A stretch of DNA of 38,508 nt from Halanaerobiaceae bacterium (GCA_012518635.1 JAAYRT010000102.1:1-38508), one strand, 5' to 3'; positions 8,525 through 16,351 are shown, numbered from the stretch's first letter. Made by a program: numbers and translations. Notes: generated by a model not told the origin, from the letters alone.

Positions 8525-9664
8525 TTACAGAAGTTCCTTTATATTTTCCATATCAATTACCTCAATCAACAACTTTTCTCTTATAATTTCCGGTATATTA
8601 TCAAGCAACCTATCCCTGATTTTAAAAGAATCATCTTCATCGGCCCTATGGACCAGCAGTAATATACTCCCCTCATTCCAGAGACAGAAAATGTCCCCCT
8701 CCCGCAGTTTTTTACGGCAGATATGGAATAAATATTGCTTAATCTCATTGAGTAAACTGGCCCTGATTTCAATATGTATCAGAGAGAAATATTCCTTATA
8801 TCTCTTGCTTCTTTTCAGGGCCAATTTATATAATAAAATAAATAGTTCCCGGTTACAGAAAAATGGCCCACTGGAGATGCTTCTATAACCCGGACTGCCT
8901 GGAATAAATAATTTACTATTCCCTTCAAAAAGGATGTTAAATTTCTGCCCGGGTTCCAGGCCAAACTCCTGGCCGATATGCCTGGAATATTCCTGATAAT
9001 ACCTGGTTGCTTCAAGGGTTCGGCCCGATTCCATTAAGAGTCTTATCAAAAGATAATAAATTTCTTCATTATATAGCTGATATTTTAAACTCCTCTTACA
9101 TACTTCAATGGCTTCCTTGTAATTATTTCTTTTAGCCAGTATTTTACCGGTATTTATAACCAGCTGTGCATAGATATCCTGATAATATTCACGGATGCTC
9201 ATGGTCCAATCCTCATAAATATCATCTATGAGGAAATGATCTTTATAAAGTGCCAGGGCCTCCCTATATTTTTCCAGGGCTTCATCTACTTTCTCAACTT
9301 CCAGAATAAGGCCCTCCTGATATAGAGCTTCCAACTGCTGGCAATCAATACTTTTTATCTTGGTTTTATCTAAATAATAATATCCCTGACTGTAATTGAT
9401 AAACATTTCCCTGCAGTTATTGGTGTATTCCCTCAATTTCCTTCTAATAAAGGAAATTGCTGCATGCAGATTAGATATTTCACAATCCCCCGGCCAGAAA
9501 AGCTCCAATAAAAAATCCCTGGAAAACTTTTTTCCTGAATAAAAAGCCAGATATTTCAATAGATTCAAGGCCTTTTTTGACAACCAGCTGTCTATGTCAA
9601 CGGACCGGCCATTAACTTTCAGGGAAAAAGTCCCCAGGAAAACAAACTCAAATACAGAAGGCAT
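8525..9664 (-). CDS. SARP/BTAD-family transcriptional activator with degenerate GGDEF-like C-terminus
   Basis: This 379-aa protein starts at the ATG at 9664 (GGGAGGGTGGGATA upstream); a longer frame from 9685 lacks a ribosome binding site. Residues 3-100 form an OmpR-like winged helix (FLGTFSLKVNGRSV...LLELFWPGD...LHAAISFIRRKLR). Residues 105-245 are a TPR-like bacterial transcriptional activator domain (EALEKYREALALYKDHFL, EAIEVCKRSLKYQLYNEEIYYLL). The C-terminal 110 residues contain LREGDIFCLWNEGSILLLV, which aligns by eye with the LRxxDxxxRxGGDEFxxLL core of diguanylate cyclases but lacks the catalytic GGDEF. SARP-family proteins bind direct repeats next to -10 elements. It is the last gene of the secretin locus and its likely regulator (inference). 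Confidence 0.82.
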   Translation of the reverse strand: MPSVFEFVFLGTFSLKVNGRSVDIDSWLSKKALNLLKYLAFYSGKKFSRDFLLELFWPGDCEISNLHAAISFIRRKLREYTNNCREMFINYSQGYYYLDKTKIKSIDCQQLEALYQEGLILEVEKVDEALEKYREALALYKDHFLIDDIYEDWTMSIREYYQDIYAQLVINTGKILAKRNNYKEAIEVCKRSLKYQLYNEEIYYLLIRLLMESGRTLEATRYYQEYSRHIGQEFGLEPGQKFNILFEGNSKLFIPGSPGYRSISSGPFFCNRELFILLYKLALKRSKRYKEYFSLIHIEIRASLLNEIKQYLFHICRKKLREGDIFCLWNEGSILLLVHRADEDDSFKIRDRLLDNIPEIIREKLLIEVIDMENIKELL

Positions 9665-9776
9665 TATCCCACCCTCCCAGTTCATATTAAGGGCCTATTA
9701 CTATATTCTTTTAAACCTGCTGTTTTCCTTCATTTATTCCATTTTTTTCTGTAAGAGTGGGGTTAGTCTGCCAACC

Positions 9777-11309
9777 TTATTCTATAAATACTCTATAGGT
9801 AGCTATTTGAATACTGTCATTTTCATCCTTAACCTCTATCAGGGCCTCATACTCTCCCCTTTCCAGCTTCTTTTTTAAATTCCCTTTATAGAGGGCCTCC
9901 CCGCCGGGAAACAAAATTCCTCCAATCAAATCTGCAGAGTCCAGCTCTATCTCTTCCATGAGTTCTTCTTTATTATTCCATAAAGTCAATTTTACAGCAG
10001 GTTTCAAATGGACCTGCCCTGTATTTTTGACAGGCAGAAAAAACTTTTGCTCCCCTTCATTATTAAACTCAAAGCCTTTTATCTTTATCTCCTGGCTGCT
10101 ATCTTCGCCAACAAGACAACAGACCGGTATAAACTGTTCATCCAGAAGATTTAACATGGACTCATCCTGAAAGACCTTTAAATTTACCAGGGCATAATAG
10201 CCGCCCCTTTCTACATTTAATGGCAGCTGCAGGATATTTAATAACTTCCTGGACTGACGGGGCATCAGAACCAGCCTTTCATCTGCATATAACCTCAACC
10301 AGGGTAAAAGGGAATTATTATCTTCCCCTATTTCCAGCAGTTCTGTTTTTATATAAACCCTTTCCCGGGAAATATTTGTAATTTCAATGGTTTCAGTAAG
10401 CCTCTGGCCTGGTTCAAGCCTGAAATCAATCATCTCCGGCTTAATGCTGAGAAATTCATTTAAAGCCCTGGCCGGTTCCTTAAATTGGCCTGGCAAAATA
10501 TCTATATTATCAATAAAAGATGCCTTGCCCCTTTCTCCATAACTCATCACAGCCCTCAATTCATAGTTTCCGGGAAATAAATAATTCTCCGGTTTACCAA
10601 GGAATAAAACCTCTGAACCGGGATAAAGTCTGGTCAAATCCCGATTATTCTTCACCCCGGAAATAGTCCGCAGGGTCACCCGTTCCACCAGGCTGCGGTT
10701 TTCATCCCTGATGGTCACCTCTACTCCTGCCAGATAATCCAGTCGTGAAGTGTTTTCTACCCCGGCAATAATCAATGGTTCTCCATTCTCATCCTTATCC
10801 AGCCGGAGAAAATTTATTCTGCCCCTTTCCCTCAGGACCGGACCATCTACCCTGACAATCAGGCGCACGGCATATCTGACCAGTAAAGAGATTCCATCAC
10901 CTGCTTTGCCAGGTTCCGGTTCGACCATCAATATTATGATATAGGAACCGGGCTGGGTGCCGAAGGGAACCCTGATACTGCCTTTCAAATACACCTCTCC
11001 CTCACCCGGGACCTGAACACTGTTTTCTTCCAGCTCTATCCAGCCCATCTCCGGAAAGGAACCCTGATCTGCGAGCCTATAACCTAGATTACCTGTATAA
11101 TCCTGGTAGCACTGATAGATGGATATGGCAACATTCTCTGCTATACCAGAAGAACTGAATATTAATTGAAAATCCTCTGTTTCCCCTGGACTCATTGAAA
11201 AATCCAGGGTTAAGGGTTGTACACCTATAGCCTTCACAGTAAAACTGAATAATATCATTAATGAAAAAGATAATATTATGGCGGATAAATACTTCAATAA
11301 TCTGTACAA
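9777..11309 (-). CDS. exported protein with tandem Ig-like domains (chaperone/NEW/DUF916-like)
   Basis: This 510-aa protein starts at TTG (11309), eight bases after AAGGAGG. A signal peptide spans about 1-27 (FTVKA). No C-terminal membrane anchor or LPXTG motif is seen. Two beta-rich modules each open with the pattern LxFxMxPGETEDFQLIFxxSG or IDFRLEPGQRLTETIEITNIS (about 33-150 and 285-390). This pattern is known from NEW/COG1470, DUF916 and PapD-like Ig folds. A further Ig-like segment (about 430-510) has VKNTGQVHLKPAVKLTLWN. The fold suggests a periplasmic or surface scaffold, perhaps a chaperone for the three small exported proteins encoded just upstream. No enzymatic motif is visible, and the exact family is unrecognised. 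Confidence 0.7.
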   Translation of the reverse strand: MYRLLKYLSAIILSFSLMILFSFTVKAIGVQPLTLDFSMSPGETEDFQLIFSSSGIAENVAISIYQCYQDYTGNLGYRLADQGSFPEMGWIELEENSVQVPGEGEVYLKGSIRVPFGTQPGSYIIILMVEPEPGKAGDGISLLVRYAVRLIVRVDGPVLRERGRINFLRLDKDENGEPLIIAGVENTSRLDYLAGVEVTIRDENRSLVERVTLRTISGVKNNRDLTRLYPGSEVLFLGKPENYLFPGNYELRAVMSYGERGKASFIDNIDILPGQFKEPARALNEFLSIKPEMIDFRLEPGQRLTETIEITNISRERVYIKTELLEIGEDNNSLLPWLRLYADERLVLMPRQSRKLLNILQLPLNVERGGYYALVNLKVFQDESMLNLLDEQFIPVCCLVGEDSSQEIKIKGFEFNNEGEQKFFLPVKNTGQVHLKPAVKLTLWNNKEELMEEIELDSADLIGGILFPGGEALYKGNLKKKLERGEYEALIEVKDENDSIQIATYRVFIE

Positions 11310-11347
11310 AAGCCTTCCCTCCTTAACCGATTATATAATAATCAATC

Positions 11348-11372
11348 GGCTGCCGGAAAATATCCGGCAGCC
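11348..11372 (-). terminator. intra-operon hairpin, possible attenuator
   Basis: A perfect 9-bp GC-rich stem (GGCTGCCGG at 11348-11356 with CCGGCAGCC at 11364-11372) has a 7-base loop. It lies between the genes at 11384 and 11309. The sequence after it on the minus strand is AT-rich but has no solid T-run, so partial termination or 3'-end protection is more likely than full termination. Confidence 0.6.
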
Positions 11373-11383
11373 AGACCAGACAA

Positions 11384-12124
11384 TCAGGAATCTGCTGAAA
11401 CAGTCAACCTTATTTCACCGACATAATCTCCCGCTTTGACAGCAGAGATATTCTCTCTCACTCCTGCAAAACCAAAGACCTGGAAGGCATAGACACCCTT
11501 TTCATTGATACCGGTATAAACCTGGCTGCTTTCCACCTTTTCAGGTGTCGGCCAGATCATTCCGGTAACAAGGTCTACGATTAAATCAAGCCATTCCGGC
11601 CTAATATCAAAATCCGGTCCTCTTGGAATATCTGAGCTGTCCCCAAAATACCCGATTTCCTGTACTGGAATTAATTGCAATGGTGATATCGGCGGTAAAA
11701 AGGGTATCCGTGGAAAGCTGATAGGTATATCATTGACCCCGAGAGATCTAAAGGCCCAATAGGTTGTAGGTAGTGTGGTTGAACCATCCAGGTGAGTCAA
11801 GGGTGTACCTTCAAAGATAATATTTACCGGACAATTTGTTTCCACCAGAAAACAATTGGAATCCTGTATCCGGCTTTTCTGATCAGGATTACCGGAAAAA
11901 TGGCCAAAACTCATTTCCGGTTCTACTTCAAACCATTCATCCTCCAGGGGTATCAACCAGTATCCCTTTGTAGTTTCAAACATCAATTTCTGGGGTATAA
12001 CTGCAGCATAGGGGCCTACATTGGCAATTACCTCAATCTCATCCATGAAATTCTGGTTATTGGCAAAACTCAGCAAAGACAATAGGAGCAGGAACAGGGA
12101 TGCAAGGATAATAGATCTTTTCAA
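11384..12124 (-). CDS. exported subunit-like protein, related to its two upstream neighbours
   Basis: This 246-aa protein begins at TTG (12124), with AAGGAGG 11-12 bases upstream. It has a signal peptide (about 1-21). It shares with the 171-aa neighbour an early VIANVGPYAAVI block, a middle FLVETNCPVNIIFEG block and the C-terminal AGDYVGEIRLTVSA. Between these lies a proline-rich insert (about 130-200, with ISFPRIPFLPPISPLQLIP). The C-terminal strand resembles the last strand of spore-coat-U/fimbrial-type domains. I infer a minor or tip subunit of a surface structure; the family itself is not recognised. Confidence 0.65.
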   Translation of the reverse strand: MKRSIILASLFLLLLSLLSFANNQNFMDEIEVIANVGPYAAVIPQKLMFETTKGYWLIPLEDEWFEVEPEMSFGHFSGNPDQKSRIQDSNCFLVETNCPVNIIFEGTPLTHLDGSTTLPTTYWAFRSLGVNDIPISFPRIPFLPPISPLQLIPVQEIGYFGDSSDIPRGPDFDIRPEWLDLIVDLVTGMIWPTPEKVESSQVYTGINEKGVYAFQVFGFAGVRENISAVKAGDYVGEIRLTVSADS

Positions 12125-12147
12125 GCTTCAGTACACCTCCTTTTATA

Positions 12148-12663
12148 TTAATCTGCCGCAGCTACTGTTAAATAAATGGTAGAGCTATATTCTCCTGCTG
12201 ACTGGTCGGAGATATTACCCAATGTAGCAGCAACAGCAATGTTATACCTGACTACACCATCAAGATAGTCCTGTACATTCCTGATTACAAAATCATCACC
12301 ATTCTCTCTTTCTGTCCTGTAGTTCAAAAGGGATTCTGGATTTCCCTCTTTAAATAATTCGTAGTCCACTGCTATAAAATCCCTGCCATTTGTCAGGGCA
12401 TCTGCTTTGAAGGATAAATCGATTAAACAATTAGATTCCACTGTAAAGATATTATCATCATCCTGGGCGACCTCTCCTGCAGCTCCCATCAGGGTCAGGT
12501 TTACAGCAGTATTACCAACCAGTATCTCTGCATATTTACCGACAGAAGCCGATACTGGAATCTCCGCCTTTATATTACCCAGACGACCCTCAGCAGCAAA
12601 GGAAAGAAGACTGACACTGACAAATACACTAATAAGTAAAACAGTAAGGAAAAATCTCTTCAT
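12148..12663 (-). CDS. exported fimbrillin-like subunit (candidate major subunit)
   Basis: This 171-aa protein has a signal peptide (about 1-23, ending LSFAA) and an all-beta mature part. Key blocks are PVSASVGKYAEILVG, FTVESNCLIDLSFKADALT and the C-terminal SAGEYSSTIYLTVAA. The last block resembles the final strand of SCPU/sigma-fimbria subunits (AGxYxDTxxVTV). The ATG has GGAGGG upstream. It is the smallest of three related exported proteins here and has a 100-base leader with a hairpin, which would fit a strongly expressed major subunit (inference). Confidence 0.68.
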   Translation of the reverse strand: MKRFFLTVLLISVFVSVSLLSFAAEGRLGNIKAEIPVSASVGKYAEILVGNTAVNLTLMGAAGEVAQDDDNIFTVESNCLIDLSFKADALTNGRDFIAVDYELFKEGNPESLLNYRTERENGDDFVIRNVQDYLDGVVRYNIAVAATLGNISDQSAGEYSSTIYLTVAAAD

Positions 12664-12694
12664 AAAAAACTCCCTCCATTTTAAGTTTTTCTTT

Positions 12695-12712
12695 GCCTGG
12701 CAACCACCAGGC
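12695..12712 (-). other. 5'-leader hairpin of the subunit gene
   Basis: A 6-bp stem (GCCTGG/CCAGGC) with a 6-base loop lies about 30 bases upstream of the ATG at 12663. The sequence after it is A-rich, so it is not a terminator. It could be a processing or stability element in the 12664-12764 gap. Confidence 0.4.
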
Positions 12713-12764
12713 CTACAAAACTATAAAATATCTTTCAACCCTCCATAGCTCACCCCCTTTTTTC

Positions 12765-13589
12765 TCATTCTAGAGCAAAAACTAATTCTGCACCTGTATA
12801 CTCCCCAGCCTTAAGAGAAAGGCTGGCATCCATAAAAAGATGTATGAGGAAACTTTCCCTCTTATTCCTGTTTCCAGTACAGATATTTATACCTTCATTC
12901 CTGAAGGGCACTGCCTCAGAGCCATCAACTGATATTAGAAATTTTTCTACAGGTATTGCCGGTACTTTCTGTACCCCTGCCTGAACAGGGGACAGGGACC
13001 CCATATAGGCCTTTAAGGACCAGTCCTCATAGTTTGTCCTGACCTCCACTGTAAAGGCTTCCTCCCTATATCTCCCCGGACCGGAATCAATATTAAAATG
13101 GATATTCTTTTTATGGACAATTATTTCTGCCAGTTCCGGATGAAAAATTTCCAGATTGATTACCGGATTAATCCCTGGATCCCTATCCGGTCTTAAAATT
13201 ACCGGATAATAAGAACTGGTATAGGATAAATCCTCTACAAATCTCACAACAAGAACTCTTTCTCTCCGCTGGTGGGTTAGATCTATATTAATTTTCCTGA
13301 AAGATTGCAAAACATCTGTCCCCTGTAATAATACTTCAGGAGCTTCCCTGCTGCCTGGGGACAGGCTGTAGGTAACCCGGTGCTGTTCTACACCTTCTTT
13401 CAGCCTGAATCTTATTAAAGCCTCCCTGTCATCAGGCCTGGAATAAAATATACTTACCTGCCAGATATGGTTTTCATAGGTCCAGCCAGGCCTGTAATTA
13501 TCAAGATTGAATTCACCGGCATTTACTATATAAACAGCCAATATTAAGAGGATAAACATGCTGAGTAAAATCTTTTTCAGTGGAATCAC
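12765..13589 (-). CDS. exported beta-rich subunit-like protein
   Basis: This protein of up to 274 aa has a signal peptide (about 1-24, AVYIVNAG). The GTG at 13589 sits only one base after AAGGA; an in-frame CTG at 13580 or ATG at 13559 are alternatives, so the start is uncertain. The C-terminal half carries EEAFTVEVRTNYEDWSLKA and ends LKAGEYTGAELVFALE. These match the FTVE...LSFKA and AGEYSSTIYLTV blocks of the two downstream exported proteins. An extra N-terminal domain (about 25-140) distinguishes it. A tip adhesin or adaptor subunit is possible; no known family was identified. Confidence 0.65.
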   Translation of the reverse strand: MIPLKKILLSMFILLILAVYIVNAGEFNLDNYRPGWTYENHIWQVSIFYSRPDDREALIRFRLKEGVEQHRVTYSLSPGSREAPEVLLQGTDVLQSFRKINIDLTHQRRERVLVVRFVEDLSYTSSYYPVILRPDRDPGINPVINLEIFHPELAEIIVHKKNIHFNIDSGPGRYREEAFTVEVRTNYEDWSLKAYMGSLSPVQAGVQKVPAIPVEKFLISVDGSEAVPFRNEGINICTGNRNKRESFLIHLFMDASLSLKAGEYTGAELVFALE

Positions 13590-13604
13590 ATCCTTGATAG
13601 AGGA

Positions 13605-14870
13605 TTATCTATTATATAATAAACCCAGATACCAGGCTTCCTCTTTCCAGGCTACAGACAGGCCCAGGCCAGGAGTAAAAACATAATTTACCTTTAAGGT
13701 ACTGCTTATCTCTTCATTCCAGCAGCTGCCCTGATAACTTAATGTAAAGACTCCCTTCGTATAGGAAAATAAAACCTCTGTTAAAGGCTGCTGTCCTTCA
13801 TAATCATCAAGGGTAATCACCAGGGGATAAAAGGAAACCTGGCATTTAAGATCAGCTGAATAATTCATACTGTCAATCAGGCCCAACATTAGATAGGCTT
13901 CCTTTTTCTTCTGGACCAGGACTGAAGCCAGCAATTCAGTGCTGGTCGTAAATCCTTTATCAAATCTCAACTGATAACCAGGAGTATCATCAATATCAAG
14001 AAGTGAAAGATTAACTCTCTCCATTCCCCTGGCCCTCTCCAACTCTATTATTCCTCCCCTGGATCCCATATAAAAGGCAAACTGATTTTCTATCTCGATA
14101 CATTTATCCAGGGAAAATAATTGGTTTAAACCCCTAATATTGTTCATGACCAGGATAGATGATGTTTCTTTATCTATTCCCGGAAATAATCTCCTTGCCT
14201 CAATGAATAGGGCAAAGTACCTGTAATGTTCCTCACCCTTACCCTCCTGGTATAGCTTTATGAAGGCTACAGGTTCTGTACCAGTTCGGGAAAGCCAGAC
14301 AGCAGTTTCGACACTGGCCCTGGTTCCAGACTCATCTTTATATTCAAGTTTAAGATCTGTATATATCCTTTCATCACTACTGGACAAATCCATAGGAGTA
14401 AGGGAAATACGGAAATATGCAGGGGTTTCTCTTTTTCTGTCATTAATGAGGATATTATTTATGCTGATTATCCCTTCCTTATGAGGTACCGTTATCAGCC
14501 AGGAATCATACTCATTTTTGATAAGCCTCTTTTCTTCTTTATTCCCCAGTTCCAGTAGAAGCCCGGGCCAGATGCTGCGGATTACCTGCTGATCAGCAAG
14601 CAGTTGCCAACCCCCTGTTTCAGGTTCAGCTTCCCTGGCCAGTTTAAATTCCAACTCCTGCACTATTTGCCAGGATAATTCCTCCATCTTTAAGAGATAA
14701 AGGACCATTGGTGAATCAACCGGATAACTCTCGATTTCCCAGACAGGTTTGAGCAGCTCAATAGCTGCCTCCTTCGAAATGGCTATTTCTTCTGCCATTA
14801 CTTCCCCCTTAAATATCAGGGAGCCAGTAAGGAACAAAACAAGCAAAAAGATAAGTCTAATCCGCTTCAT
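13605..14870 (-). CDS. exported protein of unknown family, possible outer-membrane component
   Basis: This 421-aa protein is read from the ATG at 14870, with GGTAGGAG upstream (a TTG at 14882 abuts that site). It has a signal peptide (about 1-22). The mature part begins with a helical stretch (about 25-95) and continues with alternating hydrophobic/polar strands. The last 120 residues (YQLRFDKGFTTSTELLASV ... LGLSVAWKEEAWYLGLLYNR) look like antiparallel strands with aromatic girdles, as in outer-membrane barrels. The last residue is R rather than the usual aromatic. It begins 15 bases after the secretin stop, so the two are surely co-transcribed. It may be a partner of the secretin (inference). 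Confidence 0.6.
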   Translation of the reverse strand: MKRIRLIFLLVLFLTGSLIFKGEVMAEEIAISKEAAIELLKPVWEIESYPVDSPMVLYLLKMEELSWQIVQELEFKLAREAEPETGGWQLLADQQVIRSIWPGLLLELGNKEEKRLIKNEYDSWLITVPHKEGIISINNILINDRKRETPAYFRISLTPMDLSSSDERIYTDLKLEYKDESGTRASVETAVWLSRTGTEPVAFIKLYQEGKGEEHYRYFALFIEARRLFPGIDKETSSILVMNNIRGLNQLFSLDKCIEIENQFAFYMGSRGGIIELERARGMERVNLSLLDIDDTPGYQLRFDKGFTTSTELLASVLVQKKKEAYLMLGLIDSMNYSADLKCQVSFYPLVITLDDYEGQQPLTEVLFSYTKGVFTLSYQGSCWNEEISSTLKVNYVFTPGLGLSVAWKEEAWYLGLLYNR

Positions 14871-14885
14871 GCCGGGTATCAACTC

Positions 14886-16052
14886 CTACCTGATAACAGG
14901 CGTTACAAAGACCAGTAATTCTCTTTCATTTTCTTCTTTATTTTCATTTCTGAACAGCCACCTGACCAGCGGGATGTCACCCAGCAACGGTACCTTTCTG
15001 GTAGAGTCAGAATCCCTCTTCGTAGTCATACCAGCCAGGCAGACGGTTTCTCCATTCCTTATCTGCAGGCTTGTTGTCAATGAATTTTCCTTAACAAGTA
15101 AATCCGGACTGACATCATTGATAAAATGGCTGATGACAGGGGACAATTCCAGATAAACCTGGTCTTCCCCGATTATTCTGGCATAGACCTCCAGCTCTAT
15201 CCCCACCTTTACTTCTTCCGTCCTGGTACTGCCATAGCTCTCATTATGAATCAAAAGCACCTGTTCTTCTCCTATAAAAAATCTGGCAGAACCCCCGTCA
15301 CTGACCAGGATATAAGGATTTGCTTCAATGGAAGCCTGCTGTTTTTCTTCCATTAATTTAAGTTGGGTAAGCAGATAGCCGTAAAAATCTGTTTCAATAC
15401 TTAACAACCTGTCTCTGCCACTATAAACAATACTTCTATCTACATTCTCCCCGCTTTCAAATTGCAGAAAGGCTATCCCCAGTTCACTGACTTTTTTTGA
15501 ATCCACTTCGGTAACCAGTAATCTAATCTCAACCTGTCTCCTGGGGATATCTATCTGCCTTATAAATTCCTTTATCCTCTGCAAGTCCTTTGGAGCCGCA
15601 TTTATTGTTAATATATTACCCTCCCTCTCTCCCTTTACATAATTACTTAAAAAAGAGGGAAGAAGGTTAAATACTTCTTTGACAGTAATGTTTTTCAGCT
15701 GGATAACCTCCAGCTCACTTAATTCACTGAAACTGACATTCCTGGGGTCTGCTAAGCCCACTAAATAATAATCATCTATCTTCCTGAAGGTAAAGCCTCC
15801 GGAGGATAATATCATGGCCAGGGCCTTTTCCAGGGGTACATCCTTCAGGTCAACTGTAATTACTCCACTGACAGTCTGATCACTGATTATATTTATACCG
15901 GTCTGGATTGATAATTCATGGATGGCATCCCTCAGATCAGTTTCATAAAAAATAGCATTTACTGTAAGGTCTTCTCCGCCTTTCACAGGGGTAAAGGCAA
16001 CAGGCAGTAGCATGAAAATTATTATAAACCGGACGATCCCAGAATACTTCAT
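14886..16052 (-). CDS. minimal secretin (outer-membrane channel, GspD/PilQ family)
   Basis: This 388-aa protein starts at the ATG at 16052 (GGAAGGGAG six bases upstream). It has a signal peptide (about 1-25). An STN/N0 domain spans about 28-100 (FYETDLRDAIHELSIQTGINI...VPLEKALAMILSSGGFTFRK). One secretin N-repeat spans about 112-172 (VIQLKNITVKEVFNLLPSFL). The secretin domain spans about 175-388 and has the signature VPLLGDIPLVRWLF at 354-367 and ELLVFVTPVI at the end. Secretins form large outer-membrane pores for type II/III secretion, type IV pili or filamentous phage. This one has a single N-repeat and no pilus ATPase, platform protein or prepilin genes nearby, so its partners are the exported proteins downstream. 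Confidence 0.92.
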   Translation of the reverse strand: MKYSGIVRFIIIFMLLPVAFTPVKGGEDLTVNAIFYETDLRDAIHELSIQTGINIISDQTVSGVITVDLKDVPLEKALAMILSSGGFTFRKIDDYYLVGLADPRNVSFSELSELEVIQLKNITVKEVFNLLPSFLSNYVKGEREGNILTINAAPKDLQRIKEFIRQIDIPRRQVEIRLLVTEVDSKKVSELGIAFLQFESGENVDRSIVYSGRDRLLSIETDFYGYLLTQLKLMEEKQQASIEANPYILVSDGGSARFFIGEEQVLLIHNESYGSTRTEEVKVGIELEVYARIIGEDQVYLELSPVISHFINDVSPDLLVKENSLTTSLQIRNGETVCLAGMTTKRDSDSTRKVPLLGDIPLVRWLFRNENKEENERELLVFVTPVIR

Positions 16053-16083
16053 AAGTATCTCCCTTCCTGTAGCAGACATCTTC

Positions 16084-16126
16084 TGAGAAGATTATAGGCT
16101 GGCCTTCTAAAAATATTCTAAAAATA
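16084..16126 (-). promoter_or_regulatory. activator-type promoter of the secretin locus with 11-bp tandem repeat
   Basis: On the minus strand, two exact tandem copies of TATTTTTAGAA (16116-16126 and 16105-16115) are followed by an 8-base GC-rich spacer (16097-16104) and a perfect -10 TATAAT (16091-16096). The -35 position holds no consensus hexamer. The -10 is about 39 bases upstream of the secretin ATG. An 11-bp repeat ending 8 bp before the -10 is the established layout of SARP-activated promoters. Confidence 0.72.
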
Positions 16127-16263
16127 TTAGCTGCCAGATAATTGTAATTTTAAAATCATATTGTTATTTTTTTTCCCCTTATCTTTAGAAAAGGCGGTAA
16201 AAATAAACAAATTCATTTATTGTGTAAAGAAATTGCTGTTTTTACCGGAATTTTTTTTTCTGA

Positions 16264-16292
16264 AAATAAAAAACCCTCTACTCAGGAGAGGG
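16264..16292 (-). terminator. second terminator after eno
   Basis: A 6-bp stem (CCCTCT at 16274-16279 with AGAGGG at 16287-16292) is followed on the minus strand by TTTTTTATTTT. It backs up the stronger terminator just upstream and shields the secretin locus. The rest of the 16053-16351 gap holds only the secretin promoter and AT-rich DNA. Confidence 0.7.
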
Positions 16293-16299
16293 ACCAGGA

Positions 16300-16331
16300 C
16301 AAAAAAAGCCCGGGATTTAAAATCCCGGGCT
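16300..16331 (-). terminator. main terminator of the glycolytic operon
   Basis: A perfect 11-bp stem (AGCCCGGGATT at 16307-16317 with AATCCCGGGCT at 16321-16331), a 3-base loop and a seven-T run on the minus strand lie about 20 bases after the eno stop. Confidence 0.93.
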
Positions 16332-16351
16332 TTCTATTCTTTATGGATTTA

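Noticed and set aside
8460-8888. Plus-strand 142-codon frame
   Set aside because: Antisense to the SARP regulator and secG promoter region; composition is that of a reverse-complement shadow.
9720-9776. Possible terminator between the 510-aa gene and the regulator gene (GGTT...AACC, minus strand)
   Set aside because: Only a 4-bp stem and no T-run.
14886-16052. Type IV pilus or type II secretion operon
   Set aside because: Only the secretin is present; no ATPase, platform protein, prepilin or prepilin peptidase genes are in the neighbourhood.
16140-16262. Further promoter-like elements upstream of the secretin
   Set aside because: The DNA is AT-rich with many chance hexamers; only the repeat plus TATAAT at 16091-16126 has a coherent layout.
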